This document shows, piece after piece, positions 6,191 through 10,333 of a stretch of DNA of 10,333 bases. This DNA comes from CALNBC01 sp050945915 (GTDB taxonomy: Bacteria; Bacillota; Clostridia; Christensenellales; CALWSW01). The notes beneath the pieces were generated by a model. It saw only the letters and a list, made by a program, of their open reading frames with translations. It was not told the origin of the DNA and searched no databases. The first letter of the stretch is position 1; every line of letters starts with the position of its first letter. The stretch spans positions 1-10,333 of the forward strand of contig JBMNTV010000063.1 in assembly GCA_050945915.1 (NCBI GenBank). The letters run 5' to 3'. The position numbers were made by a program, and so were the translations under genes.

Positions 6191-8293
6191 TTACTTCTTC
6201 GCAGCAGCGTTCAGACCGGCGATACGGCCGAAGGTGAAGATGTCAGCGATGGCGTTTCCGCCTAGGCGGTTGCCAGCGTGGATTCCGCCAGTGACTTCGC
6301 CGGCAGCCCACAGGCCTTCGATGATGTTGCCATTGGTGTCAAGTGCGTGGGTCTCCGTGTCGATGCGCAGGCCGCCCATGGTGTGGTGCAGGGAGGACTT
6401 GCGGGGAGAGATGCAGAGGCCCACGCCGGGGGTAGACTCGATGTACTCGAGATCGATGGCGCCGGAGAGGACTTCCTTGCCGAAGTCTTCGTCGTGCTGA
6501 TTCTCGACATACCTGTTATAGGTTTCGATCACGTTGCGCAGGGCTTCTTCCGTGAAGGCGGGAGCAACGCCTGCAGCCGGGGTCTTTGTGGCTTCTGCCA
6601 GCTCGGCAAGGGTCTCACCATACCAGATATGGCCGCCTTCCACCATCGCAGCGACGCGCTCGTTGTACTCGGTGCCCTTCAGCTTGGCGGTCGGGTTGTT
6701 GGGATCGCCGAATCCGGCATAGATGATGTAGAAGATGCCGTTTTCCAGCTTCAGGGATGCCTTGGCAAGGACGTCGCGCTCGGCGTATTCGTTGACAAAG
6801 CGGTTGCCCTTACCGTCGATCCAGATCTGTGCAGAAGCATCGCCCCAGATGCCGTCGGTCATGGTTCCCTTGGTGGGAGAAGAGGAAGGCATCATCTGGG
6901 CCACTTCCAAACCAACCACATCAGCACCGATGGCCTGGGCCATGACGATACCGTCGCCCTCGTTGGTGCCAAGGTTGGTGGACAGGGTCCTGTCGGACAG
7001 GTCTTCGCCCCAGTACTTGTCATACTGCTTGACCATCGCGGGATTTGCGCAGTAGCCGCCGGTGGCGAGGACAACGCCGTTGTTGGTCATGATGGTGATG
7101 TTGGTGCCGTCCGCTTTTTTAGCCTTGGCGCCGACAACCCTGCCGTTTTCCACGATCAGTTCCGTGCCGGCAGTTTCGGTGTAAATTTCCACGCCGTGTT
7201 CGCGGGCGACCTTTTCAAGCTGGGGAATGCGCTCCGCGCCGGACATGAAGCTGTGGGTGCGGGGCCACATCGCGCCGAGAACGGTGCTCAGCCTTGCGCC
7301 CTCGCCGTAGCCGGCGTTCAGGCCCACGGATCCCATCCATTCAAAGGAAGGCAGGGCGTTCTCGGCCAGGGTACGGGCGAGCTCGAGGTCGGATGCGATC
7401 CAGCTGCCATCGGTGAGCTGACGCAGACCGCCGGTGTAAATGTGCCACATATGCAGCGCGATGGAGTCAAAGCCGGGCATGTCTTCGCCCGCGGTCTTGC
7501 CCTTGTTCGCGGCATAGAACTCGTTGATGTCCTTCTTGAGCTGGGTCAGGACTTCCTCCCATTCGGGGAAGAGGTCGAACTTCAGTTCCGGATCCGCAGG
7601 ATCGAGGGCCAGATAGCTGTCCAGCGTATCCTTCTGGGCCTTAGAGAGAATGACGCCCGCCTGCGCAGCAGGATCGACGGCATTGTATGCCGCGCCGGCC
7701 ATCATGGTGTTGCCGCCGAGCACAGAGCCCTTTTCGATCAGGATGACCTTCGCACCCTGCTGGGCCGCATTGATGGCAGCCGCAAAGCCTGCGCCGCCGC
7801 CGCCCATGACCAGGACGTCGGTGGTCCAGTTCTCATCGGGGCCGGGCTGTGCACGGTACGGATTTGCGCTCAGCGCTTCGACGTCCAGACCCGCGTTCCT
7901 CGCCGCGTCCTTGACGGCGTTCATGATGCCGTTGCTCGCCAGGGTCGCGCCTGTGACGACGTCCACCACCAAGGTCTGATGCTCGATGATCTGAGCGGGA
8001 ATGCGCTCGTTCGCCACATGGCAGACGGTGGGCGTCTCGGGATTCTCGATGAACTCGATCTTGGTCATCTTGCTGTCTTCCACGGTCAGCGCCACGACGA
8101 TCTTGCCCTGCATGCCGTAGCCCGTTCCTTCAAACACGCCGTTGATCGGCTCGGCAGGAACCGGGGTTTCCGCGGGTACTGCTGTCTGGTCGTCGGTCTT
8201 ATCGGGAGCTTCCGCTTCGTTGTCCGCTGTGGCGCAAGCCGCAAGGCTGAACACCATGACCAGCGCCAGCAAAAGTGCCAACAGCTTCTTCAT
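6191..8293 (-). CDS. Extracellular lipoprotein reductase: FMN-binding domain plus fumarate-reductase-like FAD domain
   Basis: This 700-residue protein should sit on the outer face of the membrane and pass electrons to a small organic acceptor. It has a lipoprotein signal (lipobox Leu17-Ala18-Ala19-Cys20), then a linker rich in Pro, Ala, Glu and Thr. An FMN-binding domain follows (about 50-132) with the flavinylation motif Asp111-Val-Val-Thr-Gly-Ala-Thr117, where ApbE would attach FMN to Thr117. A long FAD-dependent domain starts at TTDVLVMGGGGAG (157-169) and ends with GEVTGGIHAGNRLGGNAI (665-682). By comparison with Shewanella Fcc3, Arg506, His637 and Arg676 fit catalytic or substrate-binding Arg402, His504 and Arg544. 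Met468 stands at the usual His365 and Trp483 at the proton-relay Arg381, so fumarate is unlikely; alignment was by eye. No haem motif is present. The start at 8293 has GGAGGA 8 bases upstream; an upstream ATG at 8314 is less suitable. The divergent MerR gene probably regulates it. Confidence 0.9.
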   Translation of the reverse strand: MKKLLALLLALVMVFSLAACATADNEAEAPDKTDDQTAVPAETPVPAEPINGVFEGTGYGMQGKIVVALTVEDSKMTKIEFIENPETPTVCHVANERIPAQIIEHQTLVVDVVTGATLASNGIMNAVKDAARNAGLDVEALSANPYRAQPGPDENWTTDVLVMGGGGAGFAAAINAAQQGAKVILIEKGSVLGGNTMMAGAAYNAVDPAAQAGVILSKAQKDTLDSYLALDPADPELKFDLFPEWEEVLTQLKKDINEFYAANKGKTAGEDMPGFDSIALHMWHIYTGGLRQLTDGSWIASDLELARTLAENALPSFEWMGSVGLNAGYGEGARLSTVLGAMWPRTHSFMSGAERIPQLEKVAREHGVEIYTETAGTELIVENGRVVGAKAKKADGTNITIMTNNGVVLATGGYCANPAMVKQYDKYWGEDLSDRTLSTNLGTNEGDGIVMAQAIGADVVGLEVAQMMPSSSPTKGTMTDGIWGDASAQIWIDGKGNRFVNEYAERDVLAKASLKLENGIFYIIYAGFGDPNNPTAKLKGTEYNERVAAMVEGGHIWYGETLAELAEATKTPAAGVAPAFTEEALRNVIETYNRYVENQHDEDFGKEVLSGAIDLEYIESTPGVGLCISPRKSSLHHTMGGLRIDTETHALDTNGNIIEGLWAAGEVTGGIHAGNRLGGNAIADIFTFGRIAGLNAAAKK

Positions 8294-8350
8294 TCTGTGC
8301 TTCCTCCATCTCATCTCGTATTTCGGAGCGTGTTGCGCCCCGTTGATACG

Positions 8351-8381
8351 ATGATATCCGTGAAGCTAAGTTGAATGTCAA
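8351..8381 (-). promoter_or_regulatory. Promoter of the reductase gene with a 19-bp spacer
   Basis: On the minus strand a perfect TTGACA (8381-8376) is separated by 19 bases from TATCAT (8356-8351), about 58 bases before the start codon. Long 19-20 bp spacers are typical of promoters that MerR-family proteins activate by untwisting DNA, and a MerR gene is divergent next to it. I see no clean dyad inside the spacer. A 17-base spacing would give GATATC, a poorer -10. Confidence 0.6.
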
Positions 8382-8525
8382 TAGTTTATCATTTTCATTT
8401 CGCGGTTTTCCGTCGCAAGCTTTGACTGATTTATGTCTAACAATTTGGCTCAACATTGTCGAATTTCAACCAATTACCAAATTACTGCCACATTATTTAC
8501 ACAAACCATAGAGTTGGGTTGATTG

Positions 8526-8544
8526 TTCACACTTGTCATGTGAA
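8526..8544 (+). promoter_or_regulatory. Inverted repeat over the -35 box of the merR promoter (candidate operator)
   Basis: TTCACA (8526-8531), seven bases, TGTGAA (8539-8544) form perfect 6-base arms around TTGTCA. The position would suit autoregulation of the MerR gene or control of the divergent pair. Another pair of arms, AATTTGG (8442-8448) and CCAAATT (8477-8483), lies nearer the reductase. The regulator that binds either site is not known. Confidence 0.35.
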
Positions 8545-8561
8545 ATTTATCATGCTATATT
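8533..8561 (+). promoter_or_regulatory. Promoter of the MerR-family gene
   Basis: TTGTCA (8533-8538), a 17-base spacer and TATATT (8556-8561) match the sigma-A consensus at five of six bases in each box. A leader of about 75 bases follows, and transcription probably continues into rdgB and the phosphoesterase gene, since no terminator is visible between them. Confidence 0.65.
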
Positions 8562-8641
8562 AGCTAAAGCACGGGCCCGGCAGACTGCGGGCATTGATCG
8601 TACTTCCGCCAAGGCACGCTATGCATCGGGAGGTATTTGAA

Positions 8642-9451
8642 ATGCGTTTCAAAATTGGTTCTTTTGAGCATCTTACTGGAATCCCCCGGGGTTCCCTCCG
8701 GTATTATGACAAACTGGAGTTGCTTCAGCCACAAAGGGACGACATCAACAGCTATCGGTATTACGACGAAGAGGACTTCATCCGGCTTGTGCAGATCAGG
8801 CAGTACAACGGCTTCGGGATTCAGTTGGACAAGCTCCCCACGTATCATAACGAAGTCGACTGTTCCGAAATGCTCAACATCTTTTCTCAGACCAGGGCGG
8901 AGCTGGAAAGAACGATCGATATGCTCAACGACAGGCTGGCCAGGATCAAGCGCCACGAGATGAAACTCGGCGCCATTGCCAGGGCCGAAGGCATCTCTGA
9001 ACCGTTTCAGATGAGCGGGATCTATCGCCTTTTCATCACAGACCCGGAGGTTGCAAACCACAAGAACACGCCGGAAATCGTGCGCAGGTGGATGGGGCAT
9101 ATGCCCTATACGCATTCGACCATCCGCATCAAACTCTCGGATTTCCAGGCAACTTCCGAGGGGCCGTTGCCCGTCGATATCGGTCTCGGGCTTTTGAAGG
9201 GCTATTTCCATGAGCTTGGCGAGGAGCTGATTCCGCCGATCCAATACTCCCCCATCAGCATGCGGGTTGCGTACCTTGTCACCACCAGCGACCTGCATGG
9301 CATGGCGAAGGAAACTTTCCGGCCCCTTTTGGACCATATGGCAGAACGAAATGTGATGCTTCTGGATGACATTTTCGGCTGGATCGTGTTCATTACCACC
9401 AAGGGCAAAAAGCCACTTTACCACATCAGCTTTCACGCCGCCATCGGCTGA
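8642..9451 (+). CDS. MerR-family transcriptional regulator with a BmrR-like layout
   Basis: The 269-residue protein begins with a MerR winged-helix domain (about 1-70): FKIGSFEHLTGIPRGSLRYY at 3-22, DKLELLQP, and NSYRYYDEEDFIRLVQIRQYNGFGI. A helical dimerisation segment follows (about 76-115). The C-terminal region (about 122-269) is large and could be a GyrI-like small-molecule domain, as in BmrR, but I cannot confirm this by eye. There is one cysteine (Cys74), so a thiol metal sensor of the MerR/CueR type is unlikely. The ATG at 8642 was chosen because GGGAGGT lies 7 bases upstream and the MerR domain starts here; an upstream in-frame ATG (8594) would add unrelated residues. It is divergent from the flavin reductase, which it probably activates in response to that enzyme's substrate (inference). 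It is probably cotranscribed with rdgB. Confidence 0.88.
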   Translation: MRFKIGSFEHLTGIPRGSLRYYDKLELLQPQRDDINSYRYYDEEDFIRLVQIRQYNGFGIQLDKLPTYHNEVDCSEMLNIFSQTRAELERTIDMLNDRLARIKRHEMKLGAIARAEGISEPFQMSGIYRLFITDPEVANHKNTPEIVRRWMGHMPYTHSTIRIKLSDFQATSEGPLPVDIGLGLLKGYFHELGEELIPPIQYSPISMRVAYLVTTSDLHGMAKETFRPLLDHMAERNVMLLDDIFGWIVFITTKGKKPLYHISFHAAIG

Positions 9452-9469
9452 AGGAAAGGAGCTCAGGGT

Positions 9470-10063
9470 TTGAAACTCGTTATCGCTTCGAACAATCAAA
9501 ACAAGGTCAGAGAGATCAAGCAGATCCTCTCCCCCTGGTTTTCAGATGTCATCACCATGAAGGACGCCGGACTTGCCCTGGAAGTCGTGGAGGACGGACA
9601 GACTTTTGAGGAAAATTCCCTCAAAAAGGCGCGGGAGGTTTTTGACGCTCTGGATGGAAAATACGCCGTGCTCACAGACGATTCCGGCCTTTCCGTCGAC
9701 GCCCTGATGGGTGCGCCCGGCGTACATTCCGCAAGGTATGCAGGTGAGCACGACGACGCGGCAAACAACGAAAAACTCCTTTGCGAAATGCGGGGCGTTC
9801 CGGACGGCAAACGGGGCGCAAAATTCGTTTGCGCGATGACCCTGATGCGGCCCGAAAAAGAACCGCTGATCCTTCGGGGCGAATGCGAAGGCATCATCGC
9901 CCATTCCCTTTCGGGGCAAAACGGTTTTGGCTACGATCCCCTTTTCCTGGTTCCCACCCTTGGCAAGACCTTTGCCGAGCTTACGGACGAGGAAAAAAAC
10001 GCGATCAGCCACCGCGGCAAGGCCCTTGCACTGCTTCGACACGCGCTGGAAGGTGAAGTATGA
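9470..10063 (+). CDS. rdgB: XTP/dITP pyrophosphatase (RdgB/HAM1 family)
   Basis: The enzyme hydrolyses non-canonical purine triphosphates (XTP, dITP, ITP) to monophosphates plus pyrophosphate and so keeps them out of DNA and RNA. The 197-residue length is typical. Motifs appear in order: SNNQNKVREI (7-16), TFEENSLKKAR (45-55), LTDDSGLSVDALMGAPGVHSARYAG (68-92, with catalytic Asp71), SGQNGFGYDPLF (148-159), FAELTDEEKNAISHRGKAL (168-186). The start is TTG at 9470, supported by AAAGGAG 8 bases upstream and by the conserved family N-terminus MKLVIASNN. It begins 18 bases after the merR stop and overlaps the next gene by four bases (ATGA). This is the B. subtilis ysnA homologue, and its usual upstream neighbour rph is about 5 kb away here. 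Confidence 0.96.
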   Translation: MKLVIASNNQNKVREIKQILSPWFSDVITMKDAGLALEVVEDGQTFEENSLKKAREVFDALDGKYAVLTDDSGLSVDALMGAPGVHSARYAGEHDDAANNEKLLCEMRGVPDGKRGAKFVCAMTLMRPEKEPLILRGECEGIIAHSLSGQNGFGYDPLFLVPTLGKTFAELTDEEKNAISHRGKALALLRHALEGEV

Positions 10064-10333
10064 AGGGCGGCACGATGCGCGTGGGTGTTTTTTCCGATTC
10101 CCACGGGAACACAGGCGCACTAAAGGACGCGCTGAAGAAAGCCGGCCCGCTGGACGCCGCCTGTTTTCTTGGCGACTATTCCTGGGACGCTTCCGTGCTG
10201 ATCGACGCGGGTATCCCCACCTGCGCCGTCCGAGGAAACAACGATTTCGGCTCCGACGCGCCGGACGAAGCCACCCTGTCCCTTGGCGGCGTTCAGATTT
10301 ACTGCACCCACGGCCACAAGTTCGGCGTCTCTT
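10060..10333 (+). CDS. YfcE/YsnB/MJ0936-type metallophosphoesterase, N-terminal part (runs off the window)
   Basis: The visible 91 codons encode a calcineurin-like phosphoesterase: FSDSHGN (Asp13, His15), FLGDYSWD (Asp39), RGNND (Asn60), and THGHKFGV (His84, His86). These are the metal-binding motifs of the small YfcE/MJ0936 phosphodiesterase family, cytoplasmic enzymes with two metal ions whose physiological substrate is generally unknown. The start at 10060 overlaps the rdgB stop as ATGA, which suggests translational coupling. An in-frame ATG at 10075 (Met6) just before RVGVFSDSHGN is an alternative start. The rdgB-phosphoesterase pair matches ysnA-ysnB of B. subtilis. The gene has no stop in the window. 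Confidence 0.93.
   Translation, partial: MKGGTMRVGVFSDSHGNTGALKDALKKAGPLDAACFLGDYSWDASVLIDAGIPTCAVRGNNDFGSDAPDEATLSLGGVQIYCTHGHKFGVS

Noticed and set aside
6278..8374. Plus-strand 698-codon ORF antisense to the reductase gene
   Set aside because: It mirrors the reductase gene almost exactly. Its protein is His/Gly/Val-rich without a recognisable domain, as expected from the antisense of a GC-rich gene.

Overview
The window looks like chromosome from a GC-rich (mid-50s % by eye), low-oxygen, Gram-positive, probably spore-forming bacterium of the Clostridia type. The evidence is a T-box leader, an RqcH gene, lipoproteins with Gram-positive lipoboxes, strong AGGAGG-type ribosome binding sites, a GerM-like protein, and a flavin-based extracellular reductase of the kind used in anaerobic respiration. 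No phage, insertion sequence, tRNA, rRNA or CRISPR array is visible.

Layout. Positions 1-561 (minus) hold the start of an AMP-forming acyl-CoA synthetase gene. It is preceded by a near-complete T-box riboswitch with its terminator and a perfect-consensus promoter. Positions 587-2326 (minus) encode RqcH, the NFACT-family ribosome rescue factor. Divergent from it, positions 2603-4369 (plus) carry gerM (lipoprotein with two GerMN domains) and rph (RNase PH), followed by a strong terminator. Positions 4459-5556 (minus) encode glycerol dehydrogenase. A gene-free stretch of about 0.6 kb follows. Positions 6191-8293 (minus) encode a 700-residue lipoprotein with an FMN-binding domain and a fumarate-reductase-like FAD domain. 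Divergent from it is a MerR-family regulator (8642-9451, plus). Eighteen bases further on comes rdgB (XTP/dITP pyrophosphatase), and its stop codon overlaps the start of a YfcE/YsnB-type phosphoesterase that runs off the window.

Reading it together. In Bacillus subtilis, gerM-rph-ysnA(rdgB)-ysnB are adjacent. Here the same four genes occur in the same order and strand, but about 5 kb (glycerol dehydrogenase, flavin reductase, MerR regulator) lies between rph and rdgB. This looks like a metabolic module inserted into a conserved housekeeping cluster, which leaves rdgB and the phosphoesterase downstream of the MerR gene. The divergent MerR and reductase genes share a control region. The reductase promoter there has a 19-bp spacer, as many MerR-activated promoters do. 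The reductase keeps several catalytic residues of the fumarate reductase family, but two others appear to be replaced, so its electron acceptor is probably not fumarate.

The most interesting points are the T-box controlling an acyl-CoA synthetase, the reductase of unknown substrate with its linked regulator, and the interrupted gerM-rph-rdgB cluster.
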